Below, piece after piece: positions 37,801 to 46,421 of a stretch of DNA of 53,344 bases. Each line of letters opens with the position of its first letter. The stretch's first letter is position 1. Both the position numbers and the translations under genes were made by a program. This DNA is from an uncultured Verrucomicrobia subdivision 3 bacterium (GTDB lineage Bacteria; Verrucomicrobiota; Verrucomicrobiae; Limisphaerales; UBA11358): assembly GCA_903847285.1 (NCBI GenBank), contig CAINDH010000195.1:1-53344 (forward strand), written 5' to 3'. Below the pieces are notes generated by a model. It ran no database searches, was not told the origin of the DNA, and worked only from the letters and a program-made list of their open reading frames with translations.

Positions 37801-38016
37801 CAACTTGTTCGTGGCCGTTTCAAAATGATCGAGCCGCAGCCCCGCCTTGCGCGCCGCCGAGTCCGCGCCGTGGCACGAGAAACAATTTTCCGAGAGGATG
37901 GGCCGAATGTCGCGGTTGTAGGAGATGGTCGAAACCGTTTCCGAGCCGACGACTGACATTGCCGAGAGCAAACCGGCTGTGATGGCAAAAATTGATTTTT
38001 TCAAAAGCAATGGCAT
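34852..38016 (-). CDS. Planctomycete-type cytochrome c / LamG / DUF1549-DUF1553 protein
   Basis: A 1054-residue exported protein. After a signal peptide (MPLLLKKSIFAITAGLL) comes a PSCyt1 haem domain with CFSCHGADSAARKAGLRLD, which can bind one haem c through CxxCH. DUF1549 (PSCyt2) follows with LTGLPPSPAQVELFV and AARYGDTHGIHYDNYREMW. A LamG/concanavalin-like domain lies in the middle (about residues 460-640, FSFTTWVRLGEDKNGALFAR). DUF1553 ends the protein (LDWLAVDFREHGWDVKRIFK, RRSVYTFWKRQAAP). The function is unknown; polysaccharide-related periplasmic oxidation has been proposed for these operons. ATG 38016 is preferred to a TTG seven codons upstream. Confidence 0.93.
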   Translation of the reverse strand: MPLLLKKSIFAITAGLLSAMSVVGSETVSTISYNRDIRPILSENCFSCHGADSAARKAGLRLDHFETATNKLEDGAVAIVPGQPDKSEMIRRILATDDDQMPPEKINKVLKPWQKELLKKWIASGAKYEPHWAFVSPVKAPVPVVKNSKWVKNPVDNFILARLESEKLKPNSEAGKRTLIRRVTLDLTGLPPSPAQVELFVKDKWPDAYEKLVDRLLASPQWGEHRARYWLDAARYGDTHGIHYDNYREMWTYRDWVINAFNANMAFDQFTIENLAGDLLPDATRDQKIGSGFNRCHATSNEGGSIDEEVFVNYTRDRTETTGQTWLGLTVGCAVCHDHKYDPLTQKDFYSLSAFFNNTTQKAMDGNIKDTPPVMVIPKPEDVARWQKLGDDIPAAEHKISERKIVARVDFNNWLQQPYHAGISAQPTAEKLVFAAPLDEGTGTQIHFEFAGTNQAVDIGENTNWQSGVVATLAYTTGKSTAPAFADVGNFERTNMFSFTTWVRLGEDKNGALFARMDDRAGKLRGWDLFVEGGKPAFHLISDYPTNALKVSAKMELPKDRWNFVAVTYNGSSKAGGVKVYVNGAMQEVEMPNNTLNASTLKTVPFKLGQRETGSVLAHAGLQDLKIFSRVLSPNEVKELMNLPRLQWLSHKPQRSTNETEELFSLWINQTDRVYRGLIAARDGLNKEQMEIRQRGTVAYVMNERTNAPEAHVLFRGAYDQRRDKVDAITPGFLPSLPATAPHNRLGFAQWLLRPENPLTARVTVNRYWQELFGTGLVKTAGDFGVAGEQPAHPELLDWLAVDFREHGWDVKRIFKLMVMSATYRQSAVCSAEKIERDPENRLLARGPRFRMDAEMIRDYALAASGLLVNKIGGPSTRPYQPPGIWDKVGMPGGDTRNYVQDHGDNLYRRSVYTFWKRQAAPASLEIFNAPSREVCTVRRERTDTPLQALVTLNDPQFVEAARILAQNALQNKKDVFDFIAERLLARPLTNDERKIISANADDLIAHYQAKPKEASELLAVGETKPDAKIEPTKLAAYTMVVNELMNLDEVLNK

Positions 38017-38211
38017 TGGAATATGTTTATTTTTCAATTATGAAATGGCTTTTGCAATACAACATTCGGGGTCATGGATAACGAATTCTCGGGATACTAG
38101 CCGAACCAGACGCGCGGCCTACAACCTAGGTTTCAATCGCTTCGGAAAAACAAAACTATCTCAGTAAAAGTTTAATTGCCCGCCGTCGCCAAATTGTCAA
38201 ACATCCGCGCT

Positions 38212-39195
38212 ATGAACTACCGCACGCTTGGTCGCACTGGCTGGAACATTTCTGAAATAAGTTTTGGCGCGTGGGCCATCGGCGGCGCGTGGGGCAACGT
38301 GGATGACAAGGAATCTCTGGCTGCGCTGCACGCTGCACTCGATGGCGGCGTGAATTTCTTTGATACCGCCGACGTCTATGGAGATGGCCGCAGCGAACGC
38401 CTGCTCGCGAAATTAAAAAAGGAGCGGAAAGAAAAATTCTTCATCGCCACCAAAGCCGGACGTCGCCTGCCAGTTCAATCCGTCGAAGGCTACAGCAAAA
38501 AAAACCTCCACGCCTGGGTGAACCGCAGCCTCAAGAACCTTAACACGGACACGCTTGACCTGCTCCAGCTTCACTGCCCGCACACCGAAGTTTTCTATCA
38601 TCCGGAAGTGTTCGGCATCCTCGACGACATGGTCAAGGCCGGCAAGCTGCGTCACTACGGTGTGAGCGTCGAAAAAGTCGAGGAAGCGCTGAAGGCGATT
38701 GAGTTTCCCAACGTCCAATCCGTGCAGATCATCTTCAACATCTTCCGCCAGCGACCGGCGGAAAGATTTTTTGCCGAAGCGCAGAAAAGAAAAGTCGGCA
38801 TCCTAGCCCGCGTGCCACTTGCCTCTGGAATGTTGTCCGGTAAAATTTCCCGCGCGACCAAGTTTGCCAACGATGACCACCGGAAATTCAACCGCCACGG
38901 CGAACAATTTGACCGAGGCGAAACTTTTTCTGGCGTGGATTTTGAAACGGGACTGCGCACCGTCGGCCAATTAAAAAAACTCGTTCCACCTGGCGCATCG
39001 CTCGCGCAACTGGCGCTGAAGTGGATTCTGGAATTCCCTGCCGTCACCTGCTCCATCCCTGGCGCAAAACGACCGGCACAAGTTTCGGAGAACCTCGCTG
39101 CGTCCGATCTGAAAAAACTTTCCCCAGCGACTATGAAACAGATTACCGCGCTTTACGCGAAGCAGATCCAGCCGCTGGTGCATCACTATTGGTGA
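38212..39195 (+). CDS. Aldo/keto reductase
   Basis: A 327-residue NADPH-dependent aldo/keto reductase with a TIM barrel. The catalytic tetrad is visible: Asp in FFDTADVYGDG, Tyr in the same motif, Lys in IATKAGRR, His in LLQLHCPH. NADP-binding text near the end reads LEFPAVTCSIPGAKRPAQV. The substrate is unknown; members of this subgroup act on sugars or small aldehydes. ATG 38212. It converges with the DCC protein, 7 bases apart. Confidence 0.92.
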   Translation: MNYRTLGRTGWNISEISFGAWAIGGAWGNVDDKESLAALHAALDGGVNFFDTADVYGDGRSERLLAKLKKERKEKFFIATKAGRRLPVQSVEGYSKKNLHAWVNRSLKNLNTDTLDLLQLHCPHTEVFYHPEVFGILDDMVKAGKLRHYGVSVEKVEEALKAIEFPNVQSVQIIFNIFRQRPAERFFAEAQKRKVGILARVPLASGMLSGKISRATKFANDDHRKFNRHGEQFDRGETFSGVDFETGLRTVGQLKKLVPPGASLAQLALKWILEFPAVTCSIPGAKRPAQVSENLAASDLKKLSPATMKQITALYAKQIQPLVHHYW

Positions 39196-39202
39196 TTTAA
39201 AT

Positions 39203-39613
39203 TCACCGTTTTGAGGATTTGATTTCACACCGGCCATCCGGACATTCCTTAGCACCAAGAAATTTTCCAATCGTGATTCGGTTGCGAGCGAACCATTCAT
39301 AACCTGCGTTGGAAAGCTGACGCAAGCCCAGCCAGTTCGTCGGCGCGAGGAGCCAGCCCAGCCCAACCAAGCGATACGCCTCACGAAACGCAGCAACTTT
39401 TGTGACGATCCGACCATCGGAAAAGACGCCGTGCATGACACCCATCAATTCATCCTGCGTCTTGCCGAAGCGCGCGGCGTCGAAGCCGGGTGAAGAAATA
39501 TCCTCGAACGCCAGCCGTCCGTCGCGGCTGCGACCTTGCAGCCACATAGCTTCACGGCGGCACATCGGGCATTGGCCGTCGTAGAGTAGTTTGAATTCCC
39601 ACGTTTCGTTCAC
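39203..39613 (-). CDS. DCC-family thiol oxidoreductase-like protein (DUF393)
   Basis: A 136-residue protein of the DCC family (thioredoxin-like fold). The signature opens the protein: FKLLYDGQCPMCRREAMWL, with the CxxC active-site pair. The mid-region LMGVMHGVFSDGRIVTKVAA matches the family. Predicted to act in dithiol-disulfide chemistry, but no member's substrate is firmly known. I chose GTG 39613 because upstream text up to 39712 is alanine/arginine-rich and not family-like. Confidence 0.82.
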   Translation of the reverse strand: MNETWEFKLLYDGQCPMCRREAMWLQGRSRDGRLAFEDISSPGFDAARFGKTQDELMGVMHGVFSDGRIVTKVAAFREAYRLVGLGWLLAPTNWLGLRQLSNAGYEWFARNRITIGKFLGAKECPDGRCEIKSSKR

Positions 39614-39738
39614 GCGCAGAGTATAGCGCAACTTTGCGGTGACGGCAAAAAAAGCAGCGGCCGGGCGAGCCGCCGGTGCGGCGACGAACACCCGACTTGC
39701 GGCATTGCCCACGCAACACTTTGCGCTAAACTGCGCGG

Positions 39739-41259
39739 GTGAAAATTTCTAAAGGCATTGTCTATCTGGTTGGCGCTGGCCCTGGCGACGCGGGCTTGCT
39801 CACGTTGCGCGGCGCGGAATTGCTCCGGCGTGCGGACGTGGTCGTGTTTGACGCGCTGGCAAATCCTGAATTACTTCACCTCGCACCGGCGACAGCGGAA
39901 TTAATTTCTCGCGGTAAAAATATGGAGATGCCTCAGGCGGAAATCACCGCCACCATTATCGCCAAAGCCAAGGCAGGTAAAACCGTGGTGCGACTCAAAG
40001 GCGGCGACCCATTCATCTTTGGTCGTGGCGGCGAAGAAGCCGAGGCGTTGCTCGCGGAAAAAATTCCGTTCGAGATCGTTCCCGGCGTTTCGTCCATCAC
40101 CGCCGTGCCGAACTATGCGGGCATTCCCCTCACGCACCGTGAGCATTGTTCCAGCTTTACCGTTTTCACCGGCCATAGTGATTCCGCCGAGGCGGCCACT
40201 GCGCTGCGCTACGAGCAGATCGCAAAAATCCCCGGAACCAAAGTCGTGCTGATGGGCACGGAAAATCTCGGTGACTGGACGAAAGCGCTCATCGCACACG
40301 GCTTGGCGGCAACTACGCCCATCGCCGTCATCCAGCAAGGCACGCTCGGCAAACAAAAATCTGTCAGCGGCACGCTCGCAAACATCGCCAAACTGGTCGC
40401 GGAGAAAAAAATTGTTCCGCCCGCGCTCACCGTCATTGGTGAGGTGGTGACGCTGCGTGAAAAATTAAACTGGTTCGAGGCCAAGCCGCTTTTTGGAAAA
40501 CGCATCGTCGTCACGCGGCGTTCGGAGCAGGCCGGAACTTTCGCCGCGCGGCTGACGGAATTCGGCGCGGATGTTTTGGCTGTGCCGACCATTAAGCTCA
40601 CTACGCCGACGGAACGCGATGCCATAGTGGATTGCCTGCTGGAATTGAATTCTTACGAATGGTTCGTCTTCACCAGCGCGAATGGCGTGACGGCTTTCTT
40701 TGATTTGTTTTTCAAACGCTTTCAAGATTTGCGCGACCTCGGCGGCGCACGCATCGCGGCGGTGGGGCCGAAGACGGCGGCGGCGTTGCGTGCCTTGCAT
40801 CTGCAGGTGGACTTACAGCCGGAAGAATACATCGGCGAGAAAATTGCCGCGGAGTTCAAAAAATTTCAGGACATCGAGAACGTCAAGATATGCCTGCTGC
40901 GCGCCGAGGTAGCGAACCGGGAATTGCCGGATGCGTTGCAAGCGGAGGGCGCCATCGTGGACGATATCGCCATTTACAAAACCGTGGCCGAAACCGAAGA
41001 CCGCACTGGTGCCGCCGCCCGACTCGCGGAAGAAGGTGCGGATTGGGTTACGTTCACTAGCAGTTCGACGGTCGAACATTTTCACGCGCGGTTTGATTTA
41101 CCCAGGCTGCTGAAAAAATTTCCGCAACTGAGGCTCGCGTCCATCGGCCCGGAGACGAGCAAGGCCATCGTCGCGCTAGGCCTCAAGCCAACGCTCGAAG
41201 CGAAAGAGCACACGACGGACGGTTTAATTGCCGCGCTGTTGAAGGCTGCGAAAGTCTAA
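39739..41259 (+). CDS. Uroporphyrinogen-III C-methyltransferase / synthase fusion (CobA-HemD)
   Basis: A 506-residue fusion. The N-terminal half (about 1-245) is the SAM-dependent C-methyltransferase CobA/SumT, with VYLVGAGPGDAGLLTLRGAE and VVRLKGGDPFIFGRGGEEAE; it makes precorrin-2, the precursor of sirohaem and cobalamin. The C-terminal half (about 255-505) is uroporphyrinogen-III synthase HemD, with RIVVTRRSEQAGTFAARLTE and DWVTFTSSSTVEHFHARF. Fusion channels tetrapyrrole from hydroxymethylbilane to precorrin-2. GTG start at 39739. The cobalamin route would matter for metH. Confidence 0.93.
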   Translation: MKISKGIVYLVGAGPGDAGLLTLRGAELLRRADVVVFDALANPELLHLAPATAELISRGKNMEMPQAEITATIIAKAKAGKTVVRLKGGDPFIFGRGGEEAEALLAEKIPFEIVPGVSSITAVPNYAGIPLTHREHCSSFTVFTGHSDSAEAATALRYEQIAKIPGTKVVLMGTENLGDWTKALIAHGLAATTPIAVIQQGTLGKQKSVSGTLANIAKLVAEKKIVPPALTVIGEVVTLREKLNWFEAKPLFGKRIVVTRRSEQAGTFAARLTEFGADVLAVPTIKLTTPTERDAIVDCLLELNSYEWFVFTSANGVTAFFDLFFKRFQDLRDLGGARIAAVGPKTAAALRALHLQVDLQPEEYIGEKIAAEFKKFQDIENVKICLLRAEVANRELPDALQAEGAIVDDIAIYKTVAETEDRTGAAARLAEEGADWVTFTSSSTVEHFHARFDLPRLLKKFPQLRLASIGPETSKAIVALGLKPTLEAKEHTTDGLIAALLKAAKV

Positions 41260-41311
41260 CCAGATTTGGTGATTCAAGTGGATGCGGTTTCCCGCTAGCC
41301 TGCGGCAAACC

Positions 41312-44260
41312 ATGAATCGCAATTTCTCCTTGGCGCTGACAATTTTGTTCTGCGTCGCCACGAGGCAAATTTCTGCCGCTGAAATCACGTCGCTAGCAGG
41401 CGCATGGCGGTTTGCGATGGATCGCAGCGACACGGGCGTGAACGAAAAATGGGTCGCCAAAATTCTGCCAGATAAAATCCAGTTGCCCGGCATTTTGCAG
41501 GCGCAGGGTTTTGGCGATGACATCAGCACCAACACGCCGTGGGTTTCCTCGCTCGGCGATGCGTGGTGGAAAATCCAGCCGGCGGACTTGCACGAACATT
41601 TTTCACAACCGGGCAAGGTGAAGGTTCCGTTTCTCGCGCAGCCGCCGAAACATTATCTCGGCGCGGCGTGGTATCAGCGTGAGATTGAAATTCCAAAAAC
41701 CTGGAGCGGCAAACATTTCACTTTGCTTCTCGAACGAGTGCATTGGAAATCCACCGTCTGGTTGGATGGAAAAGAGATCGGCTCGGACATCAGTTTGAGC
41801 ACGCCGCACGAATACGATTTCGGCTTGCTTGCGCCCGGCAAACATCGTCTCACCATCCGCGTGGACAACCGCACGCAGCTTCCGCTCGCCGGACATCTGG
41901 TGGATTCGCATAGCATTTCCGACGCGCTTGGGGCGACGTGGAACGGCATCGTGGGGAAGATCGAATTACGCGCCACGCCGCCGGTGTGGATTGAAGATGT
42001 GCAAATTTTCCCAAACGCCCGCACAAAATCCATCCACGTAAAAGGGAAGATCGGCAATTTATCCGGCGCATCTGGAACCAACGAAATGACCTTCTTTGTG
42101 ATGCCCTACGTGGCTTCAACGACGCCAACCTTGTCAGGCAAAACAAATGTGCCAGTCAGGTGGGGTGCCGAAGGCGGAAGTTATGAGGCGGAAATTTCTT
42201 TGGCGGCAAACACGAAATTCTGGGACGAATTTGATTCAACGAGACACCGCATCACGGCACGTCTTGGAGAAATGGATGATGCTTACGTTTATCCGGGGCT
42301 TCGCCAAATCACCACGCACGACAAGGACATTCTCATCAACGGCCGCCCTGTAAACCTGCGCCTCACGCATTTTGGCGGCGATTTTCCGCTCACGGGTTAT
42401 CCAGCGATGGATGTCCCGTCGTGGAAAAAAATCATCCGGGCGTGTCAGGATTACGGGCTGAACGGAATTCGTTTTCATTCGTGGTGTCCGCCGGAAGCCG
42501 CGTTTGCAGCCGCCGATGAAATGGGTTTTTATCTCCAGCCAGAGTGCGGTCTGTGGGCGGATTTCGGCAACGCTGCCACGCGGGAATTTCTCGAAGCAGA
42601 AACCGCGCGCATCTTGAAAGCCTACGGCAATCATCCATCGTTCATCCTGCTCGCGCCAAGTAACGAGCCGAAAAACTATTCCCGCTATCTGCCGCAATGG
42701 GCCAAGGAAAATTACGCGAAGGACAATCGCCGTCTGTATTCCGCCGCGACGGGTTGGTCTGATCCAACGCAAGTCAACGGCGGCGCTCAATTCGCCACGC
42801 TCGTCCGCTACGGCAACGGCCAGCTCCGTAACTCGACCGGCTGGTTTGGAAACGATTATCGTGACGCGCTGAACGACGTTCACATCCCCGTTCTTTCGCA
42901 TGAGGTCGGCCAATGGTGCGCATATCCAGACTTTGATGTGATGAAGAAATTCACTGGCTATTTGCAGCCGGGCAATTACGACATCTTCAAATACATCGCG
43001 GAACAAAATGGTGTGCTGGAGATGAACAAAGATTTCGCGTGGGCCTCGGGACGTTTTCAACTCGCGTGCTACAAGGAAGAGATCGAGGCCAACCTGCGCA
43101 CGCCCGGCCTCTCGGGTTTTCAATTGCTCGACCTGCACGATTATCTCGGCCAAGGCACCGCACTCATCGGCGTGCTGGATGCGTTTTGGGAAAGCAAAGG
43201 CTACGTGACACCAGAGGAGTTCCGGAAACTCTGCGGCCCGGTCGTGCCGCTGGCGTGGCTTAAGAAAAGAGTTTATACGACGGATGAAAAACTGGAAGCG
43301 GACATTGGCGTCGCAAATTTTAGCGACTCGCCGTTGCAACAAGCCGCGGTGCGGTGGGAAATCCGCGACGACCACGACAACATTGTGGCAACCGCTCCAA
43401 CGGGCATGGCGATGGAAATTCCCGTCGGCTCCAAGGAACGGCGATTGAACTTCAACGTCGGCCTCAAAAAACTTGCAGTTCCAGCGCAATACAAACTTCT
43501 CGCCATAGTTGAAGCGGAAATCAACAGATACGAAACGAAGTATAATGTCAGATACACCAACGATTGGAATTTCTGGGTTTATCCGGCGCAAGTCGCGGAT
43601 TCCAAAAGCCACGACGTGCTCGTGACGAGCGACTGGAACGCGGCAGCAACCAATTTGGCTGGCGGCGGAAAGGTTTTATTCTTGCCGACCAACGCCAACC
43701 TCGACCCGGCGAAATGTCCGGCGATGCGCAACGTTCCAGTATTTTGGAATATTCAGATGACGGTGCGTCCACCGCAAAACCGCACACCGCGCTTCGACGC
43801 GATGCTCGGCCTGCTGTGCGACACGAACCACCCTGCCCTTGCAGAATTTCCCACGGACAAAAATTGCGACTGGCAGTGGACGCAACTCATCAACGGCGTC
43901 CGCTCGGTAAACCTGACCGCCGCACCGCGCGAGTTGAAACCTATTGTGTGGGCGATTGATGACTGGAACCGCAACTGGAAACTCGGGGTGATTTTTGAGT
44001 GCAACGTCGGCGCGGGGAAACTGCTCGTCTCGGCCGTCAATCTGGAGAACGAGCGCGGCGGTTCGGAATTGAAACAGTTGCGCCGCTCGCTGCTGGATTA
44101 CATGGGTGGAGAAAAATTTCAGCCGGCGGCAACGCTGACACCAGAGCAAGCGCGCGGGTTGTGGACGAGTGGTGTTTCAGTTTCGACCGAACCGGCGCGG
44201 GTGTTTGACCCGGATTTGAATGACGGCAGCATTCCGGCTTCGCCCGCCAAAAAGAAATAA
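41312..44260 (+). CDS. Secreted GH2-type glycoside hydrolase
   Basis: A 982-residue exported glycoside hydrolase. Signal peptide (MNRNFSLALTILFCVATRQISA). N-terminal sugar-binding jelly roll with YLGAAWYQREIEIPKTWSG and VHWKSTVWLDGKEIGSD, an immunoglobulin-like domain, then the GH2 TIM barrel with TGYPAMDVPSWKKIIRACQD and GLNGIRFHSWCPPEAAF. Acid/base Glu is in LLAPSNEPKNY and the nucleophile is probably Glu in VLSHEVGQW. A long C-terminal part is beta-rich and not assigned. It likely releases beta-galactosyl, beta-glucuronyl or similar units from plant or algal polysaccharide in the periplasm. ATG 41312. Confidence 0.88.
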   Translation: MNRNFSLALTILFCVATRQISAAEITSLAGAWRFAMDRSDTGVNEKWVAKILPDKIQLPGILQAQGFGDDISTNTPWVSSLGDAWWKIQPADLHEHFSQPGKVKVPFLAQPPKHYLGAAWYQREIEIPKTWSGKHFTLLLERVHWKSTVWLDGKEIGSDISLSTPHEYDFGLLAPGKHRLTIRVDNRTQLPLAGHLVDSHSISDALGATWNGIVGKIELRATPPVWIEDVQIFPNARTKSIHVKGKIGNLSGASGTNEMTFFVMPYVASTTPTLSGKTNVPVRWGAEGGSYEAEISLAANTKFWDEFDSTRHRITARLGEMDDAYVYPGLRQITTHDKDILINGRPVNLRLTHFGGDFPLTGYPAMDVPSWKKIIRACQDYGLNGIRFHSWCPPEAAFAAADEMGFYLQPECGLWADFGNAATREFLEAETARILKAYGNHPSFILLAPSNEPKNYSRYLPQWAKENYAKDNRRLYSAATGWSDPTQVNGGAQFATLVRYGNGQLRNSTGWFGNDYRDALNDVHIPVLSHEVGQWCAYPDFDVMKKFTGYLQPGNYDIFKYIAEQNGVLEMNKDFAWASGRFQLACYKEEIEANLRTPGLSGFQLLDLHDYLGQGTALIGVLDAFWESKGYVTPEEFRKLCGPVVPLAWLKKRVYTTDEKLEADIGVANFSDSPLQQAAVRWEIRDDHDNIVATAPTGMAMEIPVGSKERRLNFNVGLKKLAVPAQYKLLAIVEAEINRYETKYNVRYTNDWNFWVYPAQVADSKSHDVLVTSDWNAAATNLAGGGKVLFLPTNANLDPAKCPAMRNVPVFWNIQMTVRPPQNRTPRFDAMLGLLCDTNHPALAEFPTDKNCDWQWTQLINGVRSVNLTAAPRELKPIVWAIDDWNRNWKLGVIFECNVGAGKLLVSAVNLENERGGSELKQLRRSLLDYMGGEKFQPAATLTPEQARGLWTSGVSVSTEPARVFDPDLNDGSIPASPAKKK

Positions 44261-44300
44261 GGCGGACGCGCGTTCCGTTTGGGAAGAAAACACGTCCGCC
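44261..44300 (-). terminator. Terminator of the DUF5069 gene
   Basis: Stem GGCGGACG / CGTCCGCC (8 bp, perfect) around a 24-base loop, between the convergent GH2 and DUF5069 genes. On the minus strand it is followed by TTATTTCTTTTT, so it probably ends the DUF5069 transcript. On the plus strand it begins right after the GH2 stop but lacks a T-run. Confidence 0.55.
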
Positions 44301-44318
44301 AAAAACCGATCACTGCAC

Positions 44319-44762
44319 TCAGGCTTTGCCGCCGTAGCTGACAAAGTCGTCCATTTCCAATACTTCGAACCAGGTGGAAATGTCTTCGCGCAACGGAGCG
44401 CCCGCTTTGTGCAGACCATTCAAAAACTCGCGGCCATCGCAATTATCCGGTGCGCGGTTTTCCTGCCATTTGGACCACGCAATGATTTCCGGCGCGGTTC
44501 GTTTATGTTTGGCGTTGGTGTTGATCCACGCGAGCACTTCGGTGTCGCACTTGGCCGCGACAGTTTTCAACGCTTCGGGATCGAGCCCGAGGAAGGTCAG
44601 CAAGTGCTGATCGAGCGGGCAGTTGTAATGATATTCGCCATTGGTTCCGGCAAGGGTGGCGCGGCATTTGTCGAGCATGCGCGGGAGCATGACTAGTCCG
44701 CCGAGCCGCGTGCGCGGGCTGCGTGGCGGGAATTTGGTGAGGTCAGGAGTGTGTAATGACAT
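44319..44762 (-). CDS. DUF5069 protein
   Basis: A 147-residue cytoplasmic protein. It begins MSLHTPDLTKFPPRSPRTRL, followed by GGLVMLPRMLDKCRATLAG and YHYNCPLDQHLLTFLGLD, the typical DUF5069 opening common in Verrucomicrobia. The function is unknown. It is monocistronic, with the psd operon divergently transcribed 108 bases away and its own hairpin terminator downstream. Confidence 0.85.
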   Translation of the reverse strand: MSLHTPDLTKFPPRSPRTRLGGLVMLPRMLDKCRATLAGTNGEYHYNCPLDQHLLTFLGLDPEALKTVAAKCDTEVLAWINTNAKHKRTAPEIIAWSKWQENRAPDNCDGREFLNGLHKAGAPLREDISTWFEVLEMDDFVSYGGKA

Positions 44763-44870
44763 AATTTTTTGAGCTTTAAGTTTGCAACGTCGCCTTTCTT
44801 TGCGACGTCAGGCAGGTTGCACTTAAAATGGTGAATTGCAAGTGGCGCGTAAAAATTTTAGTTTGGACGG

Positions 44871-45557
44871 GTGAAACATTCTGGCAAAGCGGCGCAGTCC
44901 GCATTGAAACTCATCGGCTTGTCCGCAGCAGCGGTTCTTCTCCTGCTGGTGTTTGCTTTTCTCGGCAAATACATCGGCTCCATCGTTCTTGGACTGACTG
45001 GAGTCTTGTTTGTGCTGTGGGTGTTGTTCGTCATCTTCACCTTTTACTTTTTCCGCGACCCTGACGCGGCGGTTCCCACGGGCAAAAACCTCGTGCTCGC
45101 CCCTGGCCACGGCAAGGTGGACACGATTGATACAACGACGGAACCGGATTTCATGGGCGGCGAGTGCCAGCGCATTTCCATTTTTCTTTCAGTATTTGAT
45201 GTTCACGTTCAGAACTCGCCGGTGAAAGGCGGTATCGCGTATTTCAAACATTCGCCCGGCCAGTATCTCAACGCCATGCGCGCGGACTGCTCCAAATTCA
45301 ACGAGAATGTCTTGATTGGCATCATCTCCGCCGAACCGATGGGCACAAAGGTGGGCGTGCGGCTCATTGCCGGACTCATCGCGCGCCGCATCGTGCCTTG
45401 GGTGGCGCAAAACGAAACGGTGGAACGCGGCGAGCGTATCAGCCTCATCCAGTTTGGGTCGCGCGTGGATGTTTATTTGCCGCTCAGCGCCAAGGTGAAA
45501 GTGAATCTTGGCGACCGCGTGGTCGGCGGGGAAAGCATTTTGGCGGAACTTGTATGA
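44871..45557 (+). CDS. psd: Phosphatidylserine decarboxylase proenzyme
   Basis: A 228-residue short-form Psd that decarboxylates phosphatidylserine to phosphatidylethanolamine. Two N-terminal membrane helices, then FYFFRDPDAAVP, RISIFLSVFDVHVQNSPVKG and LIAGLIARRIVPW, as in the short PSD-A subgroup. Self-cleavage should occur at Gly196-Ser197 in LIQFGSRVDVYLP, giving a 32-residue alpha chain with a pyruvoyl group. GTG start at 44871. pssA begins three bases after its stop, so the two successive steps are co-transcribed. Confidence 0.93.
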   Translation: MKHSGKAAQSALKLIGLSAAAVLLLLVFAFLGKYIGSIVLGLTGVLFVLWVLFVIFTFYFFRDPDAAVPTGKNLVLAPGHGKVDTIDTTTEPDFMGGECQRISIFLSVFDVHVQNSPVKGGIAYFKHSPGQYLNAMRADCSKFNENVLIGIISAEPMGTKVGVRLIAGLIARRIVPWVAQNETVERGERISLIQFGSRVDVYLPLSAKVKVNLGDRVVGGESILAELV

Positions 45558-45560
45558 ACC

Positions 45561-46421
45561 ATGGCTGAACCCGCATCCAATCCGAACGGCGAACAGAAGC
45601 TGAAAATTTATTTTCTGCCGAACCTATTCACGGCGGGCAATCTATTCTGCGGCTTCGTGGCACTGACCTACATTGTTGGCGCCAACCTCACACCGGACGC
45701 GAATGACTACGTGAACTGGTTGCCCATCAAGAAGGCGCTCGCGTTCATTTTGCTCGCCTGTATTTTTGATCTGTTCGATGGCCGGGTGGCTCGCATGATC
45801 GGCTGCGAAAGTCCGTTTGGCCGCGAGTTCGATTCGCTGGCGGATCTAGTTTCGTTCGGCGTGGCTCCGGCGTTTCTCGTTCATCGCGTGGTGCTGCACA
45901 ACGCCCTGCCGGATGAATACGCGGAGCTCGGCTGGTTCATCGCTTCGATTTATTTGATCTGCGGCGCGTTCCGGCTGGCGCGTTTCAATTGTCTGTCGTC
46001 AATGAACCTTCCCGGAGCAGGCAAGGATTTCCTCGGCTTCCCGATTCCGTCCGCCGCCGGCCTCGTCGCTTCACTGACGCTGTTTATTATTAAGCTGAAC
46101 GAAAAAGAAAAAGACCTTGGCTACTGGGGCTGGGCATTGCCCGTCGTCCTGATTTTCCTCTCGGCGATGATGGTGAGCGAGGTGAAGTATCCTAGTTTCA
46201 AATCGCTGGGCATGCGTTCGTCCACCACCTTCTTGAAACTGGTCATCGCCGCCCTGTTCGTTGGTTGCTTGATGATCCTGAAAGAGAAAATTCTTTATTA
46301 CGTCTTGCCGTTGTTCTTCACCGGCTACCTGCTCTACGGGTTTGTGCGCCCGCACATCTCGCGCGCGTGGCGCAAGGAGATCGAAGAAGACGATGATGCC
46401 GACTCGGAGGCAGAAGCTTAA
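45561..46421 (+). CDS. pssA: CDP-diacylglycerol-serine O-phosphatidyltransferase
   Basis: A 286-residue integral membrane enzyme that makes phosphatidylserine from CDP-diacylglycerol and serine. The CDP-alcohol phosphatidyltransferase motif is complete: LFDGRVARMIGCESPFGREF and the following DSLADLVSFG, i.e. DGxxAR...G...D...D. About seven helices. N-terminal LPNLFTAGNLFCGFVALTY is typical of PssA. It supplies the substrate for Psd encoded just upstream. The start of lysE overlaps its stop by one base. Confidence 0.95.
   Translation: MAEPASNPNGEQKLKIYFLPNLFTAGNLFCGFVALTYIVGANLTPDANDYVNWLPIKKALAFILLACIFDLFDGRVARMIGCESPFGREFDSLADLVSFGVAPAFLVHRVVLHNALPDEYAELGWFIASIYLICGAFRLARFNCLSSMNLPGAGKDFLGFPIPSAAGLVASLTLFIIKLNEKEKDLGYWGWALPVVLIFLSAMMVSEVKYPSFKSLGMRSSTTFLKLVIAALFVGCLMILKEKILYYVLPLFFTGYLLYGFVRPHISRAWRKEIEEDDDADSEAEA

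Noticed and set aside
42236..43612. A 458-codon minus-strand open frame inside the GH2 gene
   Set aside because: It lies entirely opposite conserved GH2 motifs and has no domain text of its own.
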